A DNA stretch of 64,000 bases from Pictodentalium vernedei. Its lineage: Eukaryota > Mollusca > Scaphopoda > Dentaliida > Dentaliidae. A model generated the notes under the pieces. That model was not told the origin of the DNA, made no database searches, and saw only the letters and a list, made by a program, of their open reading frames with translations. Below are positions 1 through 12,030 of the stretch, one piece after another; position 1 is the stretch's first letter, and each line of letters begins with the position of its first letter. The stretch is from contig CM062289.1 in the NCBI GenBank assembly GCA_031216915.1, positions 64,425,741 through 64,489,740 on the forward strand, read 5' to 3'. A program made the translations under genes and the position numbers.

Positions 1-958
1 AAGGCTTGTGATTATAAGAAAATCAAATTCATTGATATTTGTTCAAATTGTTGCGTTAACGAGCTGAAAAGAAACAAGAAATAAATAATTAAGGGCTTTA
101 AATCCGCTCCGCATGACCGAACCGTACCAGTTTTTCAGCTCATCCAAGATATTGTCAGGAATGTCTCACATACCAAATATTGATCAACTCCATTGATACA
201 TGTATGTGTTGAAGTTATCGTGCTAACGAGAGAAAAAAACAGACAAACGTGAATTAAGGGCAATAACTCCGCTCAGTATGGCCGAGCTCTACCAGGTCTC
301 GAACTCATTCGATATATTGTTAAGAAAGTCACATACACCAAACATCGTCAATCAATTCCTGTGATATCTGTTGAAATTATCGCGCTAACTAGCTGAAAAC
401 AGGAAAAAAATAACTAATTAAGGGCGATTACTCCGCTCAGTATGACCGAACCATACTAGTTTTCGAACTCATTCAAGACATTGTTAACCCTTTACCCAAC
501 GAATCGCCCGCATCCGCTCGCGTAATATGCAAATTCAGCAGCTGAAAAAAATATTATTTTTCGAAAAATTTCAACAAAACAATATCATGTGACCCCCTCG
601 TTGGAACGAGCTCGTCGAGCTCGTTCCAACGAGGGGTCACATGATATGGTTTTGTTGAAATGTTTTGAAAAATTTGAAAAAATTATATTTAAAATAATAA
701 ATTTTGATATCATCTGCGTTGGGTAAAGGGTTAAGAAAGTCTCACATATGAAATATTGACCAAATCCATTGATATTTGTTGGATTATCGCGCTGACGACT
801 TGAAAACGAACAGAAATTAACTAATTAAGGAATATTACTCCGCTCATTATGAGCAAACCGTACCAGTTTTCGAACTTATTCAAGACATTAAGAAAGTCTT
901 GATATATACTATTGGCCAAGTCCATTGATATTTGTTGAAGTTATCGCGCTAATAAGAA
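1..958. repeat. Tandem array of about 163-bp units
   Basis: Landmarks such as 'attaagggc' recur at 88, 254, 417 and 827. The first spacings are 166 and 163 bases; the last is 410 because a 247-base TTAA MITE insertion sits inside that unit. Each unit carries 'ctccgctcagtatgaccga', a segment around 'ttcgaactcattcaagacat', and 'gttgaagttatcgcgctaa'. The units are diverged and have no open frame. I see no gene here. Confidence 0.85.
484..734. mobile_element. TTAA-flanked foldback MITE (piggyBac-type), copy 1
   Basis: The element (488-730) starts CCCTTTACCCAACG and ends with the inverted form CGTTGGGTAAAGGG, flanked by TTAA at 484-487 and 731-734. The middle is a near-perfect palindrome around GAGCTCGTCGAGCTC. 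The neighbouring tandem units provide the empty site ('attgttaagaaagtc' near 314), so the TTAA duplication is seen directly. TTAA targets with CCC-starting ends are typical of piggyBac-family transposons. It has no coding capacity. Confidence 0.85.
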
Positions 959-1039
959 AGGTGATGCACGGTCCTCGCTAGTCCGTCCGCCCGAGGTCCC
1001 ACCCGCTCGCGCACCGACTTCATCAAACAATAAGTCGAG

Positions 1040-2195
1040 CAGTGTTTTAGTCGGTAGTGGAACCGATACCGTCGATACTCGGCCTTTTAATCGGTACCGA
1101 TTCCCATCCTTCAGAACCGACGGTTCCGGTACTCGTAGTTATTATATGTGAATGTGATACACGAGTAACACGAAGGAATGTTCTCGGGCATAAAGAGTTA
1201 ATTGATTGTTTCCATAACGTTGAAACATCAAAGACTAGGCTGGCTTTTATACAGTTTGTCTGGAAATGCGTGGGTGTATGAAGTTCGGGTATACAATATA
1301 ATTATTTTTAATATTATTATTTAATAATGCTACATGTGCAAATGGATGGGAGGGGTAAATTAAACATTTTCACTAATATTTTAAGGTTTTCCAAGCGGCT
1401 ATGCCAAACCTGCACTTTTGAAATTCAAATGAATCCACAAATGTGGGCCATTTTGTCTTGAAGATTGGGTTGTTGACGCTGTTCCATCTCAAAATCTGCG
1501 CCATTCTGACCTGGGCACGGTTTGTTTTGCCCTGAGTCCCGACTCAGCCACCCGTTTGAAACGGACTATAGGATGTCGGATAGGTGATGTCTGTATGGTC
1601 TACTTCAAATTATTAATGTGTCTTACTATCAGGGTGCCTATTCATTCCAAGTTCAAACACGCGGGGTAGCAGACGTTGATGAAAACTGCTGGAAACAACG
1701 AATTGAAAATGCATTTTTTTCTGCTTTTTAAATTTAAATTGGTAATAAAAATTTCCCAGTTCAAAAAATAGTAAATACTACCAGAATCAGACACAGCACA
1801 GCACAGTGACTGTGACGTTGGCAACTTGGAAACCACGCGCAGACGACATACTGTTCACTGTTCACCACCCCTCCCTACCCACCCACCCCCTGTGTTTCTG
1901 ACAATCCGCGGTTGGCATTTGTGGCAGCCTGGCAAGTAAGTCGATAGTGATAGATAGATTTTCAGTGTCAGTTTCTCAGCCTAAATAACAGACATTTATT
2001 TATTGAATTTGACCCCCAAAATCACTGTTTCACTCCTTTTTACCGATTAGAGTTTACACGAATCGACTGCGATCAACTTTCCACTTGCAATATCGGAATA
2101 TTAGATGTGACCGGTACCGACCCGGTTCTCGGTTCTGAACCCCAGTACGGTACCGGTACCGACAACAGCGGAACCGACGACACTTTACAAACCCT
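1040..2195. mobile_element. hAT-like non-autonomous element
   Basis: The left end CAGTGTTTTAGTCGG and the reverse complement of the right end (CAGGGTTTGTAAAGTG) form diverged TIRs, followed on both sides by sub-terminal copies of a 'ggtaccg' motif (around 1066-1135 and 2110-2165). The flanking octamers 1032-1039 (aagtcgag) and 2196-2203 (atgtagag) match at 6 of 8 positions, consistent with an old 8-bp hAT target duplication. The 74-aa ORF at 1057 lies in the TIR and is not a gene. No transposase is visible. Confidence 0.55.
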
Positions 2196-2203
2196 GATGT
2201 AGA

Positions 2204-3895
2204 GTTTTTAAAAAAAAACGCGACGCAAAATTAACGTTGGTGCCTTATATTGAAATGTATCATTGTGAATATTGTGAGTAAAAATATGTGTACTCTTCTG
2301 TTCACCAACACTGTGTGGTCCACTGTCCTGTTTATCTGATAATGACGATATTTTAGTATGTGGGATGTACTTTATGCACAGTCAGTCGTGGATGTTTTTG
2401 TTGTTTGCAATAAAGAGGTGGGCAATAAAGAGGCCTACCTTTTTACTGTGGACAACAACAGCATCATGGGTGGGTACATTTCCACTTCAAGGAACGACAT
2501 GGTATATTTGTTATGCAGATATCAGTTTAGACATAAAATTCGTAATGAATCAGGCATTCCGGCAGACCGGAAAAGTCTTCGGTAATTGGAAGGACACTCC
2601 AACATGGGTACACTAGACTTGGTATTGATTTGGTGGGATCTATGAGAGGTTGTGGTAACATTTTAGGGGTTTTGCGTTCTATTGCATACTATTGACCATA
2701 ATAAGCGCATATAAGGCTTTCTCAGTTTAACTTTATTTTTTAGATCTTTTGGTACCCAAATATCTTCTTTAAAACATCTCATATATCTACAGATGGTCAA
2801 TAAATGGGAGATCTCTAATGAGTGGTAATTTCATATAAAGTTCTGTACCGAGTTCATTAAACACGACATGAGACGAGGTTTATCGAGATCGTGGCGAATA
2901 TAACATTCCTTTCAGAAAACTTTACGACTAAAGCTGACAGTGCTGATCACAAAAATCGCTATTGACATCGCCATCGTCGCCCCAAATGTCACTAGAAGGC
3001 TTCATTTGAAAGTACAATTTAATTTTTTTTTTTCTGAGAGGAGAACTTAACCCTCATCCCCCGAAAAAAACAAACCCGTAAACAAATCTCACGTAATTGC
3101 TCGTGTCTTTGGAAATCGCGCACATGTCTGCTGGTTATAACTGCAATGCTAAGATCCTAAAAGGTCAGTTGAGGACTTGCTCCCCTTAAAGGAGAACCTG
3201 TCCCCTACGTGCCGCCACCCCATTCCCCAGAAATATTTTTTTGGCGCCGCCACTGCACTTGTAGCGCTTCCAATGATATATATTCAGTACAACAACATAT
3301 GCAACCCTTCTTGTTAATAGTTTTCATATTTCACTGTCTGTTGGATACCAAATATCTTTTGTACAGTGATATTCCTTGTTTGATGTGGCCAGTTTATTGA
3401 CTGCTCTGTGACGGTACGGCTGTACGAGTCAACGGTCAGCGGTATGTATTTGTACCAACCTGGCCGAGGATGCTTTCCTTGTAGTCTCGGTGCTGTTTGC
3501 TGGATGTCCGCAACTGAACCCTCGAGATTGGGCTCAGAGTAAGGGTGTGAATCGTGGAATGAAGAATCACAGTGAATATATACCATAGATATATCTCAAA
3601 ATAAAGAAAAAAACTGAAACGAGGGCGAGATGGTTTTCTGGTGGTTCTGATTCTGACTCGGACCAAGGACCAAGAAATCTCAACAACGTCAAATAATAGC
3701 CACAGTTAGTGATAATGTAGCAGGCGAAGGTACAACGATAACTAATAGTAACCGTATTTACCGTAGAAAAGTAAAAAAAGTTTAATTAAACAACTGAAAA
3801 CGGGAGCAATATTCGTTGAATGTACTAAGGTAGTCCAAACAATAAATTTTCCGATTACTGACAAACCTATAGATTCAATGGACACTTAACAACTA
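2204..3895. other. No gene recognised
   Basis: AT-rich sequence with short overlapping open frames (for example 2358-2616 and 3314-3666 on opposite strands). None shows a domain, a consistent frame or a start context that would support a gene. Confidence 0.5.
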
Positions 3896-4488
3896 CATGG
3901 GTGTAGGGCTGGGGTAATCGTATTCAGTAATCGTAATCATGTGTAATCGATTTCAATTTTTTAAGTAATCGTGTGTAATCTGTAACTGTGAGATTGCATG
4001 ATTACAAGTAATCAAACGTAATCGATTACACTTCTAAATTGACAGTAATCATGATTACTTTTCTGATTACATTATGATTACTTTACTTTAAATTGTGAAT
4101 ACAAGCTTTTAAAAAAATCTATCAAAATTTATCTTTTGAGAAACGACAAACATCTATAAGATATTTTGTGTTCAACAGAATGTCAGAAAATGTCACAACA
4201 GCTTGTGAAATGATCGAGCCATGAATATCTGACTAAGACCAATTTGATAATTTGATGTTCACATTGTAACAGTTTGGAATAATGGTGGTCATAAATACGC
4301 AAGTGTTTAATGATGAACCAACAGTTCAAAACACAATGAAAATTTAATATTTTTGTTTTTATGTTAATGTTCATTGTTAGTACACTCTCAACATCAAGTT
4401 AATTGTGCCGCTGTCAACACATTGCTATTTTTTATTGTTATCAATTATTTGTTAAAAGTTGGATAAATATTGTATGTATATATAGAGG

Positions 4489-5000
4489 CTATCTAGTGTT
4501 TTGGAGTGGATACCGATAATTATCTCACGAGTGACCGAAACAAATGTTTATTTTTCAAGCGCGAGCGAATATAACCATTTGTCTCGGTCACGAGTGAGAT
4601 TATTTTCGGTATCCACTCAATAACACTAGATTTTCTTTTTGTTATACGGTTTTTAGAATCTGATAATTCCACTCGTTTCAACCTTGAATTGGTGCATGAA
4701 AGTAAACAGCGCACTGCATCATTGAAACGAGGAAGTGATTTGATTGATACTCGGAACAGATAGCGTTTTGCAATCTGATTCAGATGGCGCGTTTCTAGTC
4801 CAAGCATGGCCTGAAAGACCGTAATATAAGATTGTGGTTTGGTACGTCCTTTGAAAGGACGTACAAAACCAAACACGTATATTACTGACTTTCAGGCCAT
4901 GTTTGGACTAGCGGGTTTCATGCATCAATTCAAGGCGAATACGTGTTGTATTGCTGGAAATGATCGGCATCCACTCAAAAACACTAGATTTACTTTTCAT
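4489..5000. repeat. Foldback (multi-hairpin) repeat
   Basis: A stem pairs 'tctagtgttttggagtgg' near 4491 with its inverted form ending near 4634. A second stem pairs 'ctagtccaagcatggcctg' (about 4796) with the inverted 'caggccatgtttggactag' (about 4893-4911). The end motif 'tccactcaaaaacactaga' is repeated near 4970. The whole looks like a palindromic MITE inside the hAT-like element. The 118-aa ORF on the minus strand is a by-product of the stem. Confidence 0.6.
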
Positions 5001-5132
5001 TGTACGTTTTTCAGAACAAATTGATCGTTTCCAGTGATAATTTGACTCCTATTCACCTTAAAGTGATGCTTTGAAACCCGCCATTTTGATTGATACCGTT
5101 AAAGTTAAAATGTCTGTATCTTCACAGTGGGG

Positions 5133-5462
5133 GATACGGGGGCGCGGTGGCTCAGTTGGTACAGGTGCAGGCTGCAACCGCGTTGTGTCCTTGGGCAAGA
5201 CACTTCACCCCGATTGCCTACATGGGGGCACGATGACGCTGTGTACTGAGGCGTACTGCACGTCGATGGTGCGCATGTCTTCAACCAATCTAACCCTGCC
5301 TGTGCTGCGGTGCAGAGTTCAGAGATACGATGTTGGAGAGCTGACAGCCGCTCGTCGTTGCTCGGTGGTTCTCTCCGGGTACTCCGGCTTCCTCTACCCG
5401 TAAAACTGTCACGGTCACGATTAGCCATAATGCATAAGTATGTGAACACCAATAAATAAATA
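5133..5462 (+). mobile_element. tRNA-derived SINE, lacking B box
   Basis: The head 'gcgcggtggctcagttggt' is tRNA-like (A box). Compared with the full copy at 17118, about 37 bases spanning the B box are missing. The body has the family landmarks 'gggcaagacacttcaccc', 'cgtcgatggtgc', 'ctccgggtactccggcttcc' and 'attagccat', and it ends in an 'aataaataaata' tail. Opposite-strand ORFs here are SINE shadows. Confidence 0.85.
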
Positions 5463-5579
5463 AATATGTGGGGACACGATTTCTATCTTTCCGCAATTTC
5501 TTCGATGATCTATCTTTTAGAGTATAATAAAAATAACGAAGATCTAAGAGAAAGTGGTCACCAAAGATAAAAAGTATTA

Positions 5580-5615
5580 TGGGACATAGAACATTCTAGC
5601 ACTCAGCCGACGATA
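5580..5615. repeat. Half copy of the 67-bp hairpin element
   Basis: 'gggacatagaacattctag' followed by 'cactcagccgacg' matches one arm of the short palindromic insertion seen complete at 9609-9675. The partner arm is missing. Confidence 0.5.
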
Positions 5616-6404
5616 TGTCACACATGAAAAGTTCGCAAGTGGTGAAAGATATTCAACTGCAGAGGTATTTATTGCTTTGTAAGTCTTGGTGGCAGAAAGT
5701 GGGATGTCGACAAGTCGACTTCGAACCAACTTTTTGGTGTCGACTAATCGACTCCAGAATCCCAAAATCGTGTCAATACTAAAAACAGAACTTGTTTACT
5801 ACAGTGAGCAAGCAATGCTTTAGTTGCCATGGTTACCACGAGGGATAGTGTAATAATAAACTATATCTCACTGAAGTAAAAGGCAGAAAGTAATCAGAAA
5901 TGTAATCGATTACTTTTTCAAAGTAAATGTAATCATTACTTTTCAAAATAGTGTAATTGTAATCGTAATCATGAAAATTCAATGTATTTGTAACCGTAAT
6001 CATTACATTTTCAAAGTAATCGCCCAGGCCTGCAGGGGTGTAGTTAGTATAAGAGAGTTGTCTGGCACTGACGTACTAGAAATAAAAAAAATGAATTAAA
6101 ACCACAATGTTCCAATAAGAGTAAAATGCTCGCCCTCTGATTGGACGAGAGCTCAATTCGTCTTTTTTCTTTGTTTACGGTCTCAGTGGCATACGTTACC
6201 GTCTGACGTCACGAAGTGAAGTGCAATATTTGAAACGATGCTAACAATGGGGGAAACGCAATGTGCATACTGCTAATGAAATCGTTTCGAGGCCAGTGAT
6301 CATTCAATGAATGTATTCCCACAAACCACTTATAAGAAGGTCGAGGTTACTACATCTTAGTTCACATTATAAACCTTTCTGTAAGTCATTGATGTTTTTG
6401 TTGT

Positions 6405-6680
6405 CCAATTACGTCGAGGGGTACACGGGGGGTTTATTTACTAAATTTGTCATCGTTAAGGTTGCCTTGTTCATTCTAATTGCCTCGTTCATTTCATGAT
6501 GTGGGGTTTGGGCTATGATTAGGGTCTTATTTGAACATATACGTTATGGAGATGAACTGACGATAACATGGTCTGAGGTTTCACGGAGCAAATGTTCAAT
6601 CTCGACGCTTAGCATTGAGATTAAACATATGCTCCGAGCCGCAAACCTTAGACCATGTTACCAATTAATTCCTCACAATA
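6405..6680 (+). repeat. Dispersed repeat with internal hairpin, copy 1
   Basis: A stretch including 'ggtctgaggtttcacggagc' pairs with 'gctccgagccgcaaacctt' about 70 bases later. The whole segment, including 'catgatgtggggtttggg', has an inverted copy at about 48689-48945. The two copies, 42 kb apart, suggest an uncatalogued foldback-tailed transposon. The 62-aa ORF at 6311 is not supported as a gene. Confidence 0.6.
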
Positions 6681-7837
6681 ACTTATTATAACGTGGCACC
6701 AACGTGCAAAACACAGAAATTAAAAAAAATAGTAAAGTCATAAAAACGCATACTTATATTCTAACATTCAATTCTCCTCTGCCGTCAAAATCTATCAAGG
6801 TTGGTTATATGAACGTTAAAGTGGATTTATATTTTCCAAATTCGCTTCGATGCTTCTTCAAATGCCAGAAAATGGGGAATGAGCAGAACAATAAAAGAAG
6901 TCAACCAAAAAACTATAGATGCGGCCAACAATAGCTGCAATCGGGTATCAGTCGTATAAAGTGTGTAAACTGTTAGGACAAGCACATCCATCCCATCGTC
7001 CAAAGATTGCTCTCCTAGAGAAAAAAAAAATACTCAACAGAAAGTAAAATGTGAAAAGCAAATAAGTTTCAAAGAAATATCAAGCACATCCTGGTATGAT
7101 TAACAACATATGCTACTGAATTATCAGAAAGTTTACCAATACAGTAAGTAGAATGCTAGACACAATATTCGCGCTCAAAGGCACACTTCCATCCTTAGTA
7201 CAGGCCTTTGCATTACAACGGCCTCAACCAAAGTCTACCCATATATACTCAACTGTTCAAACATCAACAGAGAAAATAACAAAAGACGAACAAATAAATG
7301 GTATACCAAAATCGGAACAATACAAAGAAGAAATCCCTAAATCAGAACAGAGAAAGGTGTGTAACAAACAAACCAAAACCAGATCAGAAACAAAGAACAC
7401 GTCAAAATCAGAGCAAGAGTCATAAGAGGAAACAAGAAAGAGACAAAAATAAAATAGAAAAATCAAAAACAATTATCAGACAAAACACCCAACGTACTTC
7501 AAGGCCTTGTCACTTGCAACAGGTTTGGATGCTTTGAACAGATGGCAGGTGGTGAAACGTTCGGGCAACGAACTCATCTGTGAATACATTCCCGAGAAAT
7601 AAAATACAATTGTATATTATTGTGAGCAAGTCTATTTCGCCCAAACGCCCACCATCTAAATGTCCAGCTAAACATGGATAATAAACACAAAACCAATATA
7701 ATACAATGTAAGTGCCGAGCTTTGAGAGCGAATGTTAAACAACTCGGCCTTCTAAGCCAACAATATTCACCTGCTGCTTTATGCTTGCAGAAAACACTTA
7801 CAAAGAAACCCGATACTTAAGATCTTTATGCTAGTAA
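6681..7837. other. No gene recognised; Lys/Gln/Ser-rich frames
   Basis: The open frames around 7153-7537 translate to low-complexity K/E/Q/S-rich text (repeated KSEQ) with an equally open antisense frame. This reflects A-rich sequence rather than a protein. Nothing else was identified. Confidence 0.5.
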
Positions 7838-8036
7838 GCATTTACCTAACACAAAAAGCAGACATCAAACACATAGCATATGACCCTTCAATGGAACGAG
7901 CTCATTGAGCTCGTTCCAGTGAGGGGTTATATGCTATGTTTTTGAGACAGAAGGTGAAAACATAATGAAAATTGAATGGGATTTTTTGTGAAATAGAGTT
8001 GGCCGGTTTTGGCCGTTACGTTGGGTAAAGGGTTAA
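7838..8036. mobile_element. TTAA MITE, left end decayed (copy 2)
   Basis: The right end is intact: 'cgttgggtaaaggg' then TTAA at 8033-8036. The central palindrome 'aacgagctcattgagctcgtt' family core lies at 7893-7917. The left end is only recognisable as a diverged 'atttacctaac' near 7841. Confidence 0.65.
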
Positions 8037-8836
8037 GCATCATATTTGATATAACGTTCCGACGGTGGAAAACGTCTGGCATGTCTATTATAGTTCAAAA
8101 TGCCATTATATACAGCACTGTGCATTTACAAAATACTTGAGGGACAAGAAGTGCGCCTAACTTTAGACAAGACGTTACATTATGTTCAATTTAGGTTCTA
8201 CCGGTGAATGGTTTGAGGAACTGATTTATGAACTCTCAGTTCCATATATTTTGTTGAGGTATTTCTAGGCACATAGCGCACTTTTAGGTTATTCCTGAAG
8301 CAAAGAAAATTTTAAGGGTAAAACACTGGAAAATCTTACTATAAAATATGACTTGCGTTTGTCCAATGATGGATCCGACACTCACCTGCTTCTAGTTCGT
8401 ATCCACCAGTGGATCTTACAATTGCATCCGACCCTATCGTCCTTCATTTTTGGAACGAATAGAAGGTCGAAAATGACTTTCAAGACTGCCTCAGTGGAAC
8501 CTTAAAAAGACAAACTGGGACACTTTCTCATCACATTGTTCTGAACTTCTCACCAGGAAGATATCTTTAGAAACTACTGATGAAGACGACCATTTTACTA
8601 CGGAACTGCTTGAAAATGCAAACACAGCTATTCCAAAAACCTCCCCAAACAGGAAACGTTTCACCAAACCAAAGGTTGATAATGATTGCAAGGGTCTATA
8701 AAGGCTCATGATTCTTATGTTTCCTTGCCGTGTAGTGATTTTCCCAAACGACCAACAATCGACGATATTACTCTTATGAGTCCACGTTTATTAAAAGAAC
8801 GCAAAATATCCTTATCTGAACCACTGACCTCCATAT

Positions 8837-9085
8837 TTAACCTTTTACCCAACGTAAGGACAAAACTGGCCAGCGCTATTCACAAAAATCGTCAATTAAT
8901 TTTCATTATATCTTCATTTTTTGTCTCAAAAAAATATCGGTTATGAGCCCTCTTTGGAACGAGCTCGTTCGTTCCAATGAGGGGTCATAACCTATGTTAC
9001 TGAGACAACGGAAATGAAAAAAAATAGTTATTCAAGAATTTTGTTTGCACATGCCGTCTTCTTTTTATGTTAGGTAAAGGGTTAA
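8837..9085. mobile_element. TTAA MITE inserted in LINE RT (copy 3)
   Basis: The element (8841-9081) has TTAA at 8837-8840 and 9082-9085. The left arm is type A (accttttacccaacgtaagg, 'ccagcgctattcacaaaaat'). The right arm is type B ('tcaagaattttgtttgca', then 'taggtaaagg'). The central palindrome is around 8956-8985. The host LINE frame continues on both sides, so the MITE is younger than the LINE. Confidence 0.85.
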
Positions 9086-9602
9086 TATCCTTTTATCTGA
9101 AACTTATTTTCCCACTGAATGAAAAAAGGCCAATGCAAGTCCTGTCCTGAAAATGACACCTGCCAATACAGTAACGAACTGCCGTCCTATATCTTTACTA
9201 GGCTCTGTGGGCAAAGGACTCGAAAAGAGCATCTTTCAGGGACTTTGGGGCTTCCTAAAATCTAACAAAATAATTATTCAATACCAGTCGGGATTTACGC
9301 CTGGTGATTCTACAGTTCTCCAATTGACGCGCATTTGTGATGAGTTTTGTCGATCACTGGACGAACATAAGGAAGTTAGAGGAGTTTTTTTGTGATGTGA
9401 GCAAGGCGTTCGACAAAATATGGCACTTTGGCCTAATTCAGAAGCTCGAAAAGATTTGAGTAAGTAGCGATCTAATTTTTTTTCTCAAATCTTCTCTGTG
9501 ATAGGTCCCAGCCTGTTGTCGTTAACGCTGTTCAATCGGCTTGGAGAGCAATCAAGGCAGGAGTCATGCAAGGGTCTGTCTTAGTGCCCTTACTATTTTT
9601 AA

Positions 9603-9681
9603 TATATCATCGCTGGAGTCCTAGAATGTTCTATGTACCCTATGGACATAGAACATTCTGGCACTCAGGCGACGTTATATC
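9603..9681. mobile_element. 67-bp palindromic insertion with 6-bp flanking repeat
   Basis: A hairpin whose arm includes 'tagaatgttctatgtacc' pairs with 'ggacatagaacattctg'. The outer parts are 'atcgctggagt' and 'actcaggcgacgt'. It is flanked by TATATC at 9603-9608 and 9676-9681 and interrupts the LINE RT just before the FADD motif. Related palindromes occur at 23851, 24551 and 48618. It is a very short mobile hairpin with no coding capacity. Confidence 0.7.
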
Positions 9682-10370
9682 AATGGCCTTATTGAGAACC
9701 TAACTAGTAGTATAAGGTTATTTGCTGACGACACGTCCTTGTATATTATTGTCGAAAACCCATTGTAAGCATCAATTATTCTCAACCACGATTTAGATGT
9801 TATTAAGAATTGGGCCTCAATGTGGTTGGTGGAATTTAATCCTAGCAAAAACTGAAAGTATGTTAATTTCTCGTAAACGATTGTAATATCCACCCTCCCC
9901 TATTCTTCTGGAATATCCAAATTACCGAAGACAGTGGGCATAAATATTTAGGGCATATTCCAAATGATCACTGCATGAGGAACAACCACATTTCTTATAT
10001 TTGTGCTATAGCTTGGGAACGTTAGATCTTATTAGGAAGGTCAAATTCTTATTAGACAGCAGGGTCCTGAAAAAATATACTTGGCCTTTATACGCCCACT
10101 TCTTGAATATGTTGATACATTCTGGGACAACTGTTCTGAATCTAATTCCCTTGATCTTGCCAAAATACAAATTGAAACTGCCTGGATTGTTACACGAGCA
10201 CCTTTAAGCGCTAGCAAAGCTCTGATGTACTCTGGGATCTGCCCGGAAACTTTACAGTAAAGGCGTCATAAACACAAACTTATCCTCTTCTACAAAATGT
10301 ATCAGCTCTTGACACCCAGCTATGTTGGTAATATAGCACCCCGCTCAGATCATACGTTGCCTGACCATCC

Positions 10371-11094
10371 CTAAGGACGCGTGACTGCAGTGCTATTGAG
10401 ACGTCGCTGCTGTGTCCTTGGTGCCGTGACGACATCACAGCATGGTTGTGACATCGTCACGCCACCAGACACGTATTTTCGGCATCTTGGTGGCGTTGTA
10501 GTTGCATTGTGTATTATCGGGGAACCCCCTGATTCTTTTGCTTAGGCAGCACACTTGGGCGCTTGGTGTTTTCAGGCTGCCTTCCCCTCTTTTTGTCTCT
10601 CACCCTTTCCTTCTTTTTTACTTTTAATCTGGCCTTTTCTTCTTTTTCTGTTTGAAGCAAATAAATTCTCCTACATTTTTTTCCACATACTAGTTTCCAG
10701 GTAAAGTTTGAACAATATCTAACACTTCTCCATGGTTGAGTGGGTCCCCTGTCTTCCCATCTGTTTTTGTTCCCTACCCAAACCGAACGCCAAATTTATA
10801 GTTACTGGCATCTGCTTTGATATACTATTCTGTTAAGTGTGTCTGTTTTGCTGCTAGGTTAATAAGTCGATATTGTTCAGACTCCCAGGAAGATGTGGAC
10901 GGATAATTCTGCCATGTTTCTAATTAATCTGTTTTTTTCTTGTGTCCATCCCCGAAGGGTTTCTATTTACCTTACATGCATTGTCAAATGACCTGGGTAG
11001 TCTTTTGTTCTTCCAGACATGTATAAAGAGGGATATGTCAAGGTTATAGAGGTCATCAAAGTTTAGAATTCCGAATCATTTGGAAAGGGGGTCC
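10371..11094. other. No gene recognised
   Basis: A mix of unique sequence, a short self-complementary stretch near 10430-10475 (gtgacgacatcacag / tgacatcgtcacg) and pyrimidine-rich sequence near 10560-10650. No coding signal. Confidence 0.5.
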
Positions 11095-12030
11095 ACGTGA
11101 GAAGTAAGGAATGTGGGAAATAGGCCTGTTCTGCCGGTGTCCAGGATGTGGCCGGGATGTGGCCGGGGTGGATGACGTCATCTTAATTAAAAAGTTACAT
11201 AAGGTAATTAACATGATGTCACTTAATGAATTTTTCTTTTAATTACTTTAATTAATACCTGTTGTTTAATTAATTTTAATTAATGACTGTTGCATAATTA
11301 ATGTAATTAATGGGTGTAATTAGGGTTGATTATAATAATTAGTATATTAATAAATGAATTAATAATGTTTATGTCGATTAGTACATATTTTTTTTTTAAA
11401 GTCATAATTTGGGATAGATATTATTAGATAAAAAATAATATATTTAAAAATAATATTAAAGTTCGCCAACTGTTGGACATATATATGAATGATATCGACT
11501 GACTCTGACCTGGACACGTGCTAATGTATACACTGCATTGCATGTTTGGGTGTCATTAAAAACCAATGAAATCTTGTTAAATCGATTTTTCTTTTCAAAC
11601 GCGAACTACTACATGCAAGTGACAGATGTTGAGGCAATAAAATCTATTATAACATTCTAACGACCGGTCATAAATATCATTAGACTGACGCTTCAACTTT
11701 AATTGCTATTGAAATTGTAAGAGACCAATCTGTCACCTTATTGATTTTAATAACTAATTTCTATTGTTCAAGAGTTATGGGTGTAATAAAAACCTCATTA
11801 AATTAGCGATCAACACACAACCTTCTTCCGGAGTCTGAGATTCAAATTTTCAAATTCATTGATTTTTAACGGTCGAATTCTGCATTTTGCCTGGTTCTCA
11901 AAAAATCAATCAGTCAATTTTAAAACAACGACAGTCACTCATAGCTAAATTTGTCATTTGTTTTGCAAACAAGCTGTTGACAATTCGAGTTTCATTCGCG
12001 TCGTATCTACTACGTTGTAAGTAATCGAAA

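Larger units (their letters stand above)
3904..6032. mobile_element. hAT-like element, non-autonomous, with nested inserts
   Basis: The left end TAGGGCTGGGGTAATCG and the reverse complement of the right end (CAGGCCTGGGCGATTAC) are TIRs. Both are followed by many copies of 'gtaatcgattac'-like sub-terminal motifs (3915-4095 and 5890-6020). The flanking octamers 3896-3903 (catgggtg) and 6033-6040 (caggggtg) agree at 7 of 8 positions, a strong hAT-type target duplication. The interior has been colonised by a foldback repeat (about 4489-5000), a SINE (5133-5462) and half of a short hairpin element (5580-5615). No transposase frame remains. Confidence 0.65.
8340..10370 (+). pseudogene. Decayed non-LTR retrotransposon (Jockey/CR1-like ORF2)
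   Basis: Fragments in different frames follow the order of a LINE ORF2. A linker with 'PQWNLKKTNWDTFSSHC' lies near 8490. RT block 'NCRPISLLGSVGKGLEKS' lies near 9168-9230, followed by 'QSGFTPGDSTV', then '[14 protein letters not shown]' near 9567 and the catalytic 'LFADDTSLY' near 9718. The last recognisable part ends near 10370 ('NIAPRSDHTL'). The endonuclease is not recognisable. Many stops and frameshifts are present, and two younger insertions split it: a TTAA MITE at 8837-9085 and a hairpin at 9609-9675. It cannot encode a functional enzyme. Confidence 0.8.

Noticed and set aside
7153-7537. K/E/Q/S-rich ORFs of 79-90 codons
   Set aside because: Low-complexity A-rich DNA with an equally open antisense frame; no domain or start context.
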